The position numbers were made by a program, and so were the translations under genes. Under the pieces are notes generated by a model. The model saw only the letters and a list, made by a program, of their open reading frames with translations, was not told where the DNA came from and did no database searches. Positions 42,138-51,223 of a stretch of 64,000 nt of DNA are shown piece after piece. The DNA is from Mycolicibacterium arabiense (GTDB taxonomy: Bacteria > Actinomycetota > Actinomycetes > Mycobacteriales > Mycobacteriaceae). Within the stretch, counting starts at the first letter, position 1; each line of letters begins with the position of its first letter. The stretch is taken from NCBI RefSeq assembly GCF_010731815.2, contig NZ_AP022593.1, positions 5,022,001 through 5,086,000 on the forward strand, read 5' to 3'.

Positions 42138-43151
42138 TCAGTGTCGTGAGAGCCGGAACTCGCTCGGAGAGCGGCCCGTCCATCGCTTGAAGGCATGCGA
42201 GAAGTTGGTCAGATCGCCGTATCCCAGTTCGGTGGCGATCTGACTCGCCGACATCGAACGGGTGAGCAACAGCAGCATGGCGCTCTCGCGCAAACACGAC
42301 TGGCGCAACTGCCGAAAGGTGGTCCCCTCTTCGGATAGACGCCTCTTGAGCGTGCTCGTGGACACCGAGAGTTCGTCTGCCACCCATTGGCTACTTCGCT
42401 GCCCGGGGTCCTTCTCCAGCAGCTGTCTCACCTTCTCCGAGAAGGAGGTGGCTCCGCGCCGCTGGTCGAGAGTTCGCTTCAGCTCGGCGACGGCGAGTCG
42501 ATACGCGAGGGGATCGGAGAAGCGGCACACCTCGTCGAGCGTGTCCGCAGGAACGTGCAGATAGGACATCGGAGCTTCGAAGAACACGCGCCCGGCTAGC
42601 GCAGGGTCTTCCTGGTAGGAAGCCGGCGCAACGGGCGCTGGCCAACCCACATGAAGCGCGACGGTCGGCGCGGGACCTACGAGCATGTCCATCAGCCGCA
42701 ACAACGCCGACCCGGTGTAAGTGACGGCCAGGCAGTCCAGCGCCGGATCGCCGGTGTGTCCGCTCAGCCCAACGGTGAGGCCGTCGGCATTCGGATGAAA
42801 CTGTGGATTGATGGCTGCGGTGATCAGCGGCAGATAGGTGAGCAGCTCCACTATCTCGGCGACCGAGCCGGCACTCACCAGCGGAACACTCAACGGGCCG
42901 AAGGACGTCAACTGGGCCTGCCCGGCGAACGCGAAGCCGAGCAGCGTTGCGTGGTCGACGTCAAGATCGGGGTAGACCTCTCGAAGCCACCGCAACGGGG
43001 CCTGAATGTCACGCCGAATCAAGGTGGCCTCGTCAGTACCTTCACGCGCCATGACATCACGAAGCCGCGCGACGACGTCTGGGTCGAGCGCGTGGCTCTC
43101 GAGCATCTGCACGAACGCCAGCGGCGGCACACCCGGATCGTTGAGGTTCAC
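42138..43151 (-). CDS. AraC family regulator with N-terminal PF12625 domain
   Basis: 337 residues from GTG 43151. The N-terminal arabinose-binding-like domain PF12625 is in RDIQAPLRWLREVYPDLDVDHATLLGFAFAGQAQLTSFGPLSVPLVSAGS. The C-terminal double HTH is in LLEKDPGQRSSQWVADELSVSTSTLKRRLSEEGTTFRQLRQSCLRESAM and SASQIATELGYGDLTNFSHAFKRWTGRSPSEFR. It is divergent from the ferredoxin-P450-reductase operon 120 bp away, so it is a good candidate for the activator of that operon. Confidence 0.9.
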   Translation of the reverse strand: MNLNDPGVPPLAFVQMLESHALDPDVVARLRDVMAREGTDEATLIRRDIQAPLRWLREVYPDLDVDHATLLGFAFAGQAQLTSFGPLSVPLVSAGSVAEIVELLTYLPLITAAINPQFHPNADGLTVGLSGHTGDPALDCLAVTYTGSALLRLMDMLVGPAPTVALHVGWPAPVAPASYQEDPALAGRVFFEAPMSYLHVPADTLDEVCRFSDPLAYRLAVAELKRTLDQRRGATSFSEKVRQLLEKDPGQRSSQWVADELSVSTSTLKRRLSEEGTTFRQLRQSCLRESAMLLLLTRSMSASQIATELGYGDLTNFSHAFKRWTGRSPSEFRLSRH

Positions 43152-43271
43152 CTAAACATGCCCCTCTGAGCCGAAATCACAAGTATCTGACTCCTGCGAA
43201 CATAGCCGCAGCCACCTTCCTCGATGAGACTTTCACCAAGTCACCGAGCACGAACCTATGAGGAGTTGGCC

Positions 43272-43592
43272 ATGGCGGTTGTCACCTTCGTCTCCCACGA
43301 CGGCGAGAAGCGCGAAGCGCCTCTGCAGGCAGGTCAGTCGCTGATGCAGGTTGCGACAAACAACGCGATACCCGGTATCGACGGCGACTGCGGCGGCGAG
43401 GCCGCGTGTGGCACCTGCCACGTGGTCGTCGATCCGCAGTGGTCAGAGCAGGTGGGCCTCTCCGGCGCCGAGGAAGAGGAGATGCTCTCAATGAACCCCG
43501 AGCGACAGCCGACCTCTCGGCTGTCGTGCCAGATGCCGGTGTCCGAGGCGTGGGACGGCTTGATCCTCCACACCCCCGAATTCCAAATGTGA
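43272..43592 (+). CDS. 2Fe-2S ferredoxin (putidaredoxin/adrenodoxin type)
   Basis: 106 residues from ATG 43272. The cluster ligands are in GDCGGEAACGTCHVVV (C-x5-C-x2-C) and the fourth Cys in SRLSCQMPV, the vertebrate-type 2Fe-2S pattern used with class I P450s. PERQPTSRLSCQMPVSEAWDGLILHTPEF is the usual C-terminus. It is 22 bp upstream of a P450 gene and in an operon with a ferredoxin reductase, forming a complete electron chain. Confidence 0.94.
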   Translation: MAVVTFVSHDGEKREAPLQAGQSLMQVATNNAIPGIDGDCGGEAACGTCHVVVDPQWSEQVGLSGAEEEEMLSMNPERQPTSRLSCQMPVSEAWDGLILHTPEFQM

Positions 43593-43614
43593 CGACAACG
43601 AATAGGTAGGCGTG

Positions 43615-45003
43615 ATGAGCATTCCCGGAGCAATCACCGACAGAGTTCAGTCGAGCATCCCGATCGAGCGCCAAATCCAAGGCGCGCACCTGTACGACAA
43701 GGCCCGGCGATGGCTCACCCGCACGAACGGAGAGAAGATCTTCGTCGAGAAGCCCATCCCCCCGGTGGAAGACGTGGAACTCGCCGACATCGACGTCAGC
43801 AACCCCTTCCTATACCGGCAGGGGCGCTGGCAGTCCTACTTCGAACGTTTGCGCAACGAGGCTCCGGTCCACTATCAGCCCAATAGCCCGTTCGGTCCGT
43901 TCTGGTCCGTCACGCGTCACGCCGACATCGTGGCCGTCGACAAGAACCACGAGGTCTTCTCCGCCGAGCCGTTCATCGTCATCGGTGTCCCGCCTCGGTT
44001 CCTCGACATCGCGATGTTCATCGCGATGGATCCGCCACGCCACGACAGGCAGCGGGCCGCCGTTCAAGGGGTGGTCGCGCCGAAGAACCTGCGTGAGATG
44101 GAGGGTCTGATTCGCTCGCGCGTCCGGGAGGTGCTCGATGATTTGCCAGTGCACGAGCGGTTCGACTGGGTACAGAACGTCTCGGTCGAACTGACCGCTC
44201 GGATGCTGGCGACCCTCCTGGACTTCCCATACGAACAGCGTCGCAAGCTCGTCCACTGGTCGGATCTCGCGACGTCGATGGAGCAGGCGAACGGCGGGCC
44301 CTCGGACAACGACGAGGTGTTCAACGGAATGCGCGACATGGCGCGAGGTCTCAGCACTCTCTGGCACGACAAGGCCGCCCGGACAGCTGCCGGGGAAGAA
44401 CCCGGCTTCGACTTGATCACCATGCTGCAGAGCAATGAGAGCACCAAGGATCTGATCGACCGACCGATGGAGTTCTTGGGCAACCTCGTGTTACTGATCG
44501 TCGGCGGCAATGACACGACCCGCAACTCGATGAGCGGCGGCGTTCTTGCGCTGAACCGGTTCCCGGACCAGTTCGAGAAGTTGAAGGCAAACCCCGACCT
44601 GATCCCCAACATGTGCTCGGAAATCATCCGGTGGCAGACGCCGCTGGCCTACATGCGCCGAATCGCCAAGGCCGACACCGTGTTGAACGGGCAGTTCATC
44701 CGCAAGGGCGACAAGGTCGTGATGTGGTACGCCTCGGGCAATCGCGACGAGCGCGTATTCGAACGGCCCGACGACTTCATCGTCGACCGGGCCAACGCCC
44801 GGAACCACATCTCGTTTGGTTTCGGGGTCCACCGCTGCATGGGCAACCGGCTGGCAGAGCTTCAGCTGCGCATCCTCTGGGAAGAACTGCTGTCTCGCTT
44901 CGAGAACATCGAGGTCATTGGCGAACCCGAGTACGTGCAGTCCAACTTCGTGCGGGGTATCAGCAAGATGATGGTCCGGCTGACCCCGATGTCCGACGCG
45001 TGA
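43615..45003 (+). CDS. cytochrome P450 (CYP108/124/125-like)
   Basis: 462 residues from ATG 43615 (a GTG at 43612 is also possible; GGTAGG suits either). The I-helix motif is LIVGGNDTTRNSMSGG, the N-D-T-T-R-N form typical of CYP124/125/142 and CYP108 relatives. ExxR is in SEIIRWQTPLAYMRR and the haem loop in ISFGFGVHRCMGNRLAELQLRILWEELL. The long N-terminus before the A helix also fits that clade, which hydroxylates terpenes, sterol side chains or branched lipids. The TGA overlaps the reductase GTG. The exact substrate is not deducible. Confidence 0.93.
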   Translation: MSIPGAITDRVQSSIPIERQIQGAHLYDKARRWLTRTNGEKIFVEKPIPPVEDVELADIDVSNPFLYRQGRWQSYFERLRNEAPVHYQPNSPFGPFWSVTRHADIVAVDKNHEVFSAEPFIVIGVPPRFLDIAMFIAMDPPRHDRQRAAVQGVVAPKNLREMEGLIRSRVREVLDDLPVHERFDWVQNVSVELTARMLATLLDFPYEQRRKLVHWSDLATSMEQANGGPSDNDEVFNGMRDMARGLSTLWHDKAARTAAGEEPGFDLITMLQSNESTKDLIDRPMEFLGNLVLLIVGGNDTTRNSMSGGVLALNRFPDQFEKLKANPDLIPNMCSEIIRWQTPLAYMRRIAKADTVLNGQFIRKGDKVVMWYASGNRDERVFERPDDFIVDRANARNHISFGFGVHRCMGNRLAELQLRILWEELLSRFENIEVIGEPEYVQSNFVRGISKMMVRLTPMSDA

Positions 45004-46217
45004 CACCGCAGCGGGCCATCATCGTTGGGGCCAGCCATGCAGGGGCACAACTCGTGGCCAGCCTGCGCCAGGAAGGCTGGACCGGTCAGATCGTCCTCGT
45101 CGGCGAGGAGTCGGCGCTGCCCTACCAACGCCCCCCACTGTCGAAGGCCTACCTGACGGGCAGATGCGCGGTCGACGAACTGCCGATCCGCAGCGCGGAC
45201 TTCTACGCCAAGCAGGAAATCCGGATTCTGGACGCGACGGTGCAGGCAATCGACCGCACGGCCAAACACGTCGCCCTGAACACCGGCGAGACCCTGCGCT
45301 ACGACAAGCTCGCGCTGTGCACCGGCGCCCGCCCCCGCCGACTCTGCATCCCAGGAGCCGAACTGGCCGGAGTGCACTACCTACGCACCGCCGCGGACGT
45401 CGAGCGAATTCACGAGGCGACCAGCCGTAGCCGACGAGCCGTCATCGTCGGCGGCGGCTACATCGGACTGGAGACGGCCTCCTCGCTGCGCGCACTCGGC
45501 CTCGAGGTCACTGTGCTCGAAGCGACCGAACGCGTTCTCGAAAGGGTCACCGCCCCAGAGGTATCGGAGTTCTTCGATCGGATCCACCGCGAGGAGGGCG
45601 TCAACATCCGGAACGGCGCCCTGGTCGCGGCTGTCTCCGGCGACAGCAAGGTCCGCGACGTGATCCTGGCCAACGGCGAATCAATTCCCGCCGACTTCGT
45701 CATCGTCGGCATAGGAGTCCAGCCGAACACCGAACTCGCCGCCGCAGCGGGTCTGACCGTCGACAACGGCGTCGTGATCGACGACCAGACCCGGACCAGC
45801 GACCACGACATCGTCGCCGCCGGCGACTGCGCCAGCCACGACATGGCCCGCTACGGCCGCCGCATCCGACTGGAGTCCGTGCCAAGCGCGGCCGAGCAAG
45901 CCAAGGTCGCCGCCGCGACGATCTGCGGAAAGCCCAAACAGATCGCAGCACTTCCATGGTTCTGGTCAGATCAATACGACCTCAAACTTCAGATCGCCGG
46001 TCTCAATACCGGGTACGACGAAGTCGTGCTCAGCGGCGACCCGACCAAGGACCGCGACTTCACCTGCTTCTACCTTCGTGGCGGCGAACTCATTGCCGCT
46101 GACTGCGTCAACCGCCCTCGCGACTTCATGTTCAGCAAGCGGGCCATCACTCAGCAGACCCCCGTCGACCGAGCCGAACTGACGCTGGCCGGCGTGGCGT
46201 CCGGTTCGACGAGCTGA
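45000..46217 (+). CDS. FAD-dependent ferredoxin reductase
   Basis: 405 residues from GTG 45000, overlapping the P450 stop. The FAD dinucleotide motif is AIIVGASHAGAQLVASLRQEG, the NAD(P) motif is AVIVGGGYIGLETASSLRALG, and the second FAD motif is DHDIVAAGDCASHDMARYG. LPYQRPPLSKAYLTG is typical of putidaredoxin/rhodocoxin reductases. With the ferredoxin and P450 it makes a self-sufficient three-component monooxygenase operon. Confidence 0.94.
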   Translation: MTPQRAIIVGASHAGAQLVASLRQEGWTGQIVLVGEESALPYQRPPLSKAYLTGRCAVDELPIRSADFYAKQEIRILDATVQAIDRTAKHVALNTGETLRYDKLALCTGARPRRLCIPGAELAGVHYLRTAADVERIHEATSRSRRAVIVGGGYIGLETASSLRALGLEVTVLEATERVLERVTAPEVSEFFDRIHREEGVNIRNGALVAAVSGDSKVRDVILANGESIPADFVIVGIGVQPNTELAAAAGLTVDNGVVIDDQTRTSDHDIVAAGDCASHDMARYGRRIRLESVPSAAEQAKVAAATICGKPKQIAALPWFWSDQYDLKLQIAGLNTGYDEVVLSGDPTKDRDFTCFYLRGGELIAADCVNRPRDFMFSKRAITQQTPVDRAELTLAGVASGSTS

Positions 46218-46455
46218 TCACCCGTGACACACGCCGGAACAGGGCGACGAAGGGCACGACGACACGCGACCAGACCGCTCCATCGAAGTGCCCATCCGAT
46301 TCTGAGTCACAGTTGAAGCGATCGGAGACGACGCTGGAAGAAGGCCGAGCCCAGCTGCGACACCGGGGGCAGCCAGGGGGTCACTCCACACGATGCTTTG
46401 ACCCAGACCTAAGGTCGATCGGCTTCAGGAACCCAGGACAGGCGAGGAGGCGGCA

Positions 46456-47529
46456 ATGACCAAGGTGCAGATTCCCTACCGGCACGAGAAGGGAGGTCAT
46501 TGCGGTTCGGGTGCGCTTCGGGACCTCACCGAGTGGGCCGAAATCGGTTGGGAATCCGAATACCTCGATGAAGGATTGGTCTTCGCCCTCGGTGGAGCCC
46601 TGGACTTCTGCTACGTCCGCTCGCCGCAGCTGACTCCGCAGACCTACCTCGTGGGGCGGGGTGGCGACTTGGAGCAGGATTACCTCACGCGGGTGGGCGC
46701 GAAGTTCGTCGTGCGAACTACCGATGACCCGGACGTGGGATGGGCATTCGTGACCGACGAAGTCGACAAGGGCCGTCCGGTCATGGTGTGGGCGGACATC
46801 GGCGAGCTCCCCTATCTGCGCGTCCGACTGCATATGAGCCGCCACGACATCGTCATCGTCGGTTACGACGACGAGGAACGGGTGGCGCACGTGGTCGACA
46901 ACGATCGCGACACCACCCAGCTCGTTCCCTACGACAATTTACGACGAGCGCGGTCCTCAGTCGGGTTCCCCACCCCCACCCGGCACACCACCTATCACGT
47001 CGATTGGCCGGACCATGTGCCCGACCTCCGTCCGATTGCGAGTGACGCGCTCGGCGCGAGCGCAGCAGTCGTGCGCGGTGACGCCGCGGGTGCGCCGCTA
47101 CTGCACGTCGAGGCGGCCGAGGTCGGATCTTCGGGCTTGAAGGGCGTGCAGGCATTCGCAGAGGACTTGCGTTCTTGGTCCACGTCATTCGACGACGAGG
47201 ATCTGACGGCAGCATTATTCGGGCTCGGTGCGTTCATCGAGATGGCCGGCACCGGGGGTGGGCTCTTCCGCACGTTGCAGGCGCAGGGTTGCCAGACCAT
47301 CGCCGACCTTCTGAACGACGCCGCCACCGCCGATGCCGCGGCGGCAGCCAGAGACGCCTCCGAGGCGTGGTCCGCGCTGGCGGCGGCGGCCACGAATGCT
47401 GACACGCCGCTGCGCAGCCGCAGCCTAGCTGCAGCCGAGGTCGCCGCAATGCTCCCGGAGACCGAGGTGCGTCTCGTCGGAGCCCTCGAAAGGGCCAGTC
47501 GATCACTTGGCGCGTCGACGCGACGTTGA
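46456..47529 (+). CDS. BtrH_N / DUF4872 domain protein
   Basis: 357 residues. The N-terminal region IPYRHEKGGHCGSGALRDLTEW with FVLRT-like and SRHDIVIVGYDDEERVAHVVDND matches the BtrH N-terminal domain, a papain-like fold with Cys (GHCGSGAL), His and Asp positions. The C-terminal DUF4872 half is helical. BtrH of butirosin biosynthesis transfers an acyl chain from a carrier protein, so an acyl- or aminoacyl-transferase reaction is possible. No carrier protein is encoded nearby. It is on the strand of the P450 operon, 238 bp downstream, and may be separately expressed. Confidence 0.75.
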   Translation: MTKVQIPYRHEKGGHCGSGALRDLTEWAEIGWESEYLDEGLVFALGGALDFCYVRSPQLTPQTYLVGRGGDLEQDYLTRVGAKFVVRTTDDPDVGWAFVTDEVDKGRPVMVWADIGELPYLRVRLHMSRHDIVIVGYDDEERVAHVVDNDRDTTQLVPYDNLRRARSSVGFPTPTRHTTYHVDWPDHVPDLRPIASDALGASAAVVRGDAAGAPLLHVEAAEVGSSGLKGVQAFAEDLRSWSTSFDDEDLTAALFGLGAFIEMAGTGGGLFRTLQAQGCQTIADLLNDAATADAAAAARDASEAWSALAAAATNADTPLRSRSLAAAEVAAMLPETEVRLVGALERASRSLGASTRR

Positions 47530-47649
47530 CTATCAACTGAAAGTTGACCCGTGATCGGCACTTTGGGCGATTCGGCTTCCTGGGGACCACCGGTTCTCTG
47601 GAACGGCAGCACGACGACGTCCAGCGCTACCGGCGAAGAGCAACAAAGG

Positions 47650-47668
47650 TTTAGACTCTGAGTCCAAA
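47650..47668. promoter_or_regulatory. TetR operator upstream of the TetR-LLM pair
   Basis: TTTAGACTCTGAGTCCAAA (arms TTTAGACTC/GAGTCcAAA) lies 20 bp before the TetR start and matches the palindrome upstream of the P450-MFS operon at 40221-40235. Confidence 0.7.
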
Positions 47669-47688
47669 CTCCGCGAACGGGAGGGACG

Positions 47689-48285
47689 ATGCGCAAGGTT
47701 CCACGTCAGATCTCTAATCGGCTTCCCGCCGCGGCGGACCTGTTCGCCGAGAAGGGGCTCAACGACACCAAGATTGAAGACGTCGCCGCAGTAACCGGCG
47801 TGCCGAAGGCAACGCTGTACTACTACTTCGCCGGCAAGGAGGAGATCCTCGCGTTCCTGCTCGAGGATCTCCTCAAGGACATCTCCGAGGCCGTGAACGC
47901 GATCGTCCATACCGATGGCACCGGTGCCGAACGCCTCGAACTCGTCATCCGTGCGCAGCTGCGGGCGATGGCGCAACGCCCAGCGGTCTGCCGTGCACTC
48001 ATCGGTGAACTGGGACGAGCCGCCCGGATGCCCGTCATCGCCGAGATGATCAACACCGCCTATCAAAAGCCCGTAGAGGCTCTGCTACTCGCAGGAGCCC
48101 GCGACGGATCCCTCGTGGAACAGCCCGACGCGCGCTCCACGTCGATCGCGCTGTTCGGTGCCGTCACCATCAACGCCCTCATGTACCTGGTCACCGATCA
48201 CCATCTCGACGAGACAGTGGTCGCCGACACCCTCTACGCCGTCATGTTCAACGGCCTTCGCCCTCGCCAAGGAGACGAAATATGA
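47689..48285 (+). CDS. TetR/AcrR family regulator
   Basis: 198 residues from ATG 47689 with GGGAGGGACG as RBS. The HTH is RLPAAADLFAEKGLNDTKIEDVAAVTGVPKATLYYYFAGKEEILAFLLEDLL. Its stop overlaps the ATG of the LLM oxidoreductase (ATGA). The operator in front of it recurs in front of the P450-MFS operon, so it probably represses its own operon and that one. The ligand is unknown. Confidence 0.9.
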   Translation: MRKVPRQISNRLPAAADLFAEKGLNDTKIEDVAAVTGVPKATLYYYFAGKEEILAFLLEDLLKDISEAVNAIVHTDGTGAERLELVIRAQLRAMAQRPAVCRALIGELGRAARMPVIAEMINTAYQKPVEALLLAGARDGSLVEQPDARSTSIALFGAVTINALMYLVTDHHLDETVVADTLYAVMFNGLRPRQGDEI

Positions 48286-49316
48286 GCACCTATGGCCTGT
48301 CGGTTCTCGGCGCGGACCTGCAATCGATGGCTCAGACCGCCCGAGCCGCCGACGACGCCGGCTTCGACGCCGCATGGGCCTCCGAGTTCTACTCACGCTC
48401 CGGGTCGATCACCATGGCCGCGATGGCCAACAGCACACAGAACTGCCGGATCGGGTCCTCCATCCTCTACGGCGTCGGCCGAAGCCCCCTGGTGCTAGCC
48501 ACCGAGGCACGCGACCTCGACGAACTCTCCCACGGACGACTGGTGCTCGGCATCGGCAACGGCACCAAACGGATGATGAGCGATTGGCACGGTGTCCCCG
48601 ACACGTCCGCACCCGCGCTGAGGATGGAAGAACTCGTCGTGCTGCTGCGCCGCATCTGGAACCTGCACGAAGGTCCAATCCACCACGAGGGCCGCTTCTA
48701 CACGATGAACCTCGTTCCGACCGGCGAAGTCCAACCCCCCAGCCGGCCGATCCCGATCATCACCGCCGGTGTGCGCCCCCGGATGTGCGAGGCGGCCGGC
48801 AGAGTCGCCGACGGGCTCGCAGGACATCCCCTATTCACCACCACCTACGTCCAGGAGATTGTCCGCCCCGCCATCGCCAAGGGCGCCGCGCACGCCGACC
48901 GCGACCCCCGTGACGTCGAAGTCGTCTCCATGGTCATGTGCGCCATCCACGACGACGCCGAGGTCGCCAGACGCGAACTGGCCCAACAGATTGCGTTCTA
49001 CTCCTCGGTCAAGTCCTACGAGACGGTCCTCGACGTGAACGGCTTCGCCACCGAGGGCAAGGCGATCCGGGAAGCCTTCGCCCGACGTGATTTCCCGGCG
49101 ATGTTCGCCGCAGTGTCCGACAAGATGATCGACACCATGGGCGTCGCAGGCACCGCGGACGACGTCCGCAACGGGCTTACCCGCTACGAAGGCGTTCTCG
49201 ACCACATCATGCTGTACTCACCATCGGTCGGCATCGCCCCCGAACGCGTACAGGAGAACCTCGAGAGCATCATCCGAGAATGCGCACCGCTGAGATCTTC
49301 TCGATCGGAACAGTAG
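48282..49316 (+). CDS. LLM-class flavin/F420-dependent oxidoreductase
   Basis: 344 residues. The luciferase-like TIM barrel shows FDAAWASEFYSRSGSITMAAMANSTQNCRIGSSILYGVGRSPLVLATEARDLDELSHGRLVLGIGNG and RPIPIITAGVRPRMCEAAGRVADGLAGHPLFT, characteristic of the LLM superfamily. Mycobacterial members mostly use F420. It is coupled to TetR by a four-base overlap. It could carry out an oxidation or reduction on the same substrate range as the P450 operon sharing the operator. Confidence 0.9.
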   Translation: MSTYGLSVLGADLQSMAQTARAADDAGFDAAWASEFYSRSGSITMAAMANSTQNCRIGSSILYGVGRSPLVLATEARDLDELSHGRLVLGIGNGTKRMMSDWHGVPDTSAPALRMEELVVLLRRIWNLHEGPIHHEGRFYTMNLVPTGEVQPPSRPIPIITAGVRPRMCEAAGRVADGLAGHPLFTTTYVQEIVRPAIAKGAAHADRDPRDVEVVSMVMCAIHDDAEVARRELAQQIAFYSSVKSYETVLDVNGFATEGKAIREAFARRDFPAMFAAVSDKMIDTMGVAGTADDVRNGLTRYEGVLDHIMLYSPSVGIAPERVQENLESIIRECAPLRSSRSEQ

Positions 49317-50298
49317 GTCATCTTTTCCCGGAACCTGGACCGCATTCGCTGCGACCCCACTCGGAGCGACCCACGCAACCCAGCGGACGCGATGTCGCCC
49401 ACCGCGTCAGGCTCTGCGTGTCTCGAATGTGTTACTAACAGGCTACCGGGGACTTAGTAAGCAACGACGGCCCGACAAATGTTCGGAACGGAGTTGCCCC
49501 CAAACGAAGTGATGGTCTCATTCTCCCGAGAATCGCTCGGCCACACCGTACTGGGCCGCCCGACGCATGAGGTCCTGCTGCAACCTTTGGAGAACGGCGC
49601 GGCACGCCGTGCAAGCAATTAACACCGATAGTTTCCGGCCTGGATCAGGTCAGAACTGAGACGCTGCCGCAGTGTGCAGCCGCGAACATCAAAGGCATGT
49701 GACTTTCAGCTTCGGGCGTCTCCGTCATGGCACAGTCTGCAGGATGCGGAGTGGACACCGCTGGGTGCGTTGAGGACGAAATGAGAAGACGGAGTGCGTG
49801 TCGAGCCCTCGCTTTCCTCGCGGGACTCGTCGCCGCTGACGCAGCTGTCGGGGGGCCCGAGGGTCGTGCTTCTCACGGGCACTAGCTGATGTGGCGATAT
49901 TCGCCGAACCCGCCGGAGTCCCACGCCCGACAGTTGTCGGGATTGAAGTGGCCTCGATACACGGGCCTTGGCATACAGATCGCGCCTCGCTACGTGCGAG
50001 AGATCTGCGCAACGGCCAACCCGACGCAATCGAAGTGACCACCCGGCGCATCTACCGCCTTTTTCGTCCGGCGAATAGCCGTCGTCCGGACGCCAGAATG
50101 CAAGAGGTGTGTGGATCGGGTGGTCGAGCACGCCGGGGAGACGCTTGGGGCAGAGGCATGGCGCCGAGGCCTAGTCGGCTGGAACGTTCAGTGGGTCGAC
50201 AGGCCTGGCGGCGTAAGAATGCGGATCATGGGCGTTCGTCGGCATGAATGTGGCTGTGGTCGTGGACCGATCCGTCCGCACGTTTCTATGTTCAACGT
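49317..50298. other. about 980-bp region without a confident gene
   Basis: It holds an inverted repeat TTACTAA..TTAGTAA (49432-49460) and the second copy of the 21-bp repeat (49777-49797). Frames up to 141 codons overlap on both strands with no RBS or family resemblance, so none is called. This lies between the cargo and the replication/integration module. Confidence 0.45.
49777..49797 (+). repeat. 21-bp repeat, copy 2
   Basis: Identical to 25898-25918, with weaker similarity continuing about 45 bases (both contain TTCCTCGCG..ACTCG). The copies are 23.9 kb apart, in the same orientation, both in gene-free stretches of the island. Confidence 0.7.
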
Positions 50299-51189
50299 AT
50301 GAACTCGAATGAGAAGCTTCGGGCTCGGTACCGAGCCCGTGAAGCACAGCGGAGAATGAACGAGGAGAGGGCTCGGCGTGAGCGCGCCAATGCCGATGCC
50401 GCCGCGACGATCCGACTGACGCTGCACCGAGTTGAGGCTGTCGATACATGGGAACGGGTGCGACTCGATCAGGCGCAGGAGCGTGTCCGCGCCGAGGGGG
50501 CTAAAAGGCGTGCAGATCATCTCGCCGGTCTGCAGGCCGCCGTCGAGCAGATGAGGGGTCGGGGCGAGACGTTGGTCAAGATCGCTGCGCTTGTCGATGT
50601 CGATGTTCGCGAGATCAAAATCGCGCTGCGCAGGGCTCGCACTGCAGACGAGGGAGGACGCGGGATGGCGGGCATCTCGGGCGCGGGTACGCGGTCTGCT
50701 GGCTCCGCGCCGCAAGACGGGGATTTCGAGATCAGAGACCCACTGTCCGACAATGCCGATCGACGTTCCTTCAGCGGTGATGACGACGGCGCCGGTTCCT
50801 ACGACCCGACTCGGTGTGTCCGCTGCGAGGCAGTGATGCTTGATCTCGACGACGGGCCGCGACGCGGACGTCGTCGGCTGTACTGTTCCGACACGTGCCG
50901 ACGTGACGCCTCGGCGGCGCGTACGGCCGCAGAGCGCTACGGGTCACCCATACGAGTCGTCGAGGTGCGGAAAACCGTTGCCTCCTCCAAGCCGACTGCG
51001 GCGTCCGCAAGGCCGGAGCTGGCGCCCATCACGCCGCTCCACGCCGTCGACATCTTGCTCGAGAACGACGAGGCGCTGCACGCGTTGCTAGCGCGCGTGA
51101 CAGAACAAGCGCGACTCAAGAAACTGGATCGCCCGACACTGACGGCCGCGAGAGAACTTTCGAAAGCCGTTCATCCGTTGCGTGGTTGA
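50299..51189 (+). CDS. hypothetical protein with coiled coil, HTH-like and Cys4 motif
   Basis: 296 residues from ATG 50299. The N-terminus is a strongly charged helix (RYRAREAQRRMNEERARRER). A middle segment, GETLVKIAALVDVDVREIKIALRRAR, reads like a small HTH. Two Cys pairs (CVRC and YCSDTC) form a probable zinc knuckle. The C-terminal segment is helical (AVDILLENDEALHALLARV). No named family is recognised. Position beside the ATPase, excisionase and integrase genes suggests a DNA-binding role in element maintenance or replication control. Confidence 0.6.
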   Translation: MNSNEKLRARYRAREAQRRMNEERARRERANADAAATIRLTLHRVEAVDTWERVRLDQAQERVRAEGAKRRADHLAGLQAAVEQMRGRGETLVKIAALVDVDVREIKIALRRARTADEGGRGMAGISGAGTRSAGSAPQDGDFEIRDPLSDNADRRSFSGDDDGAGSYDPTRCVRCEAVMLDLDDGPRRGRRRLYCSDTCRRDASAARTAAERYGSPIRVVEVRKTVASSKPTAASARPELAPITPLHAVDILLENDEALHALLARVTEQARLKKLDRPTLTAARELSKAVHPLRG

Positions 51190-51223
51190 TGGGGCCTTCA
51201 CCCCCGTACCAGGCAGCAGTCGC

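Noticed and set aside
49891..50247. 118-codon plus-strand frame
   Set aside because: No family resemblance or RBS; an overlapping opposite frame is equally long.
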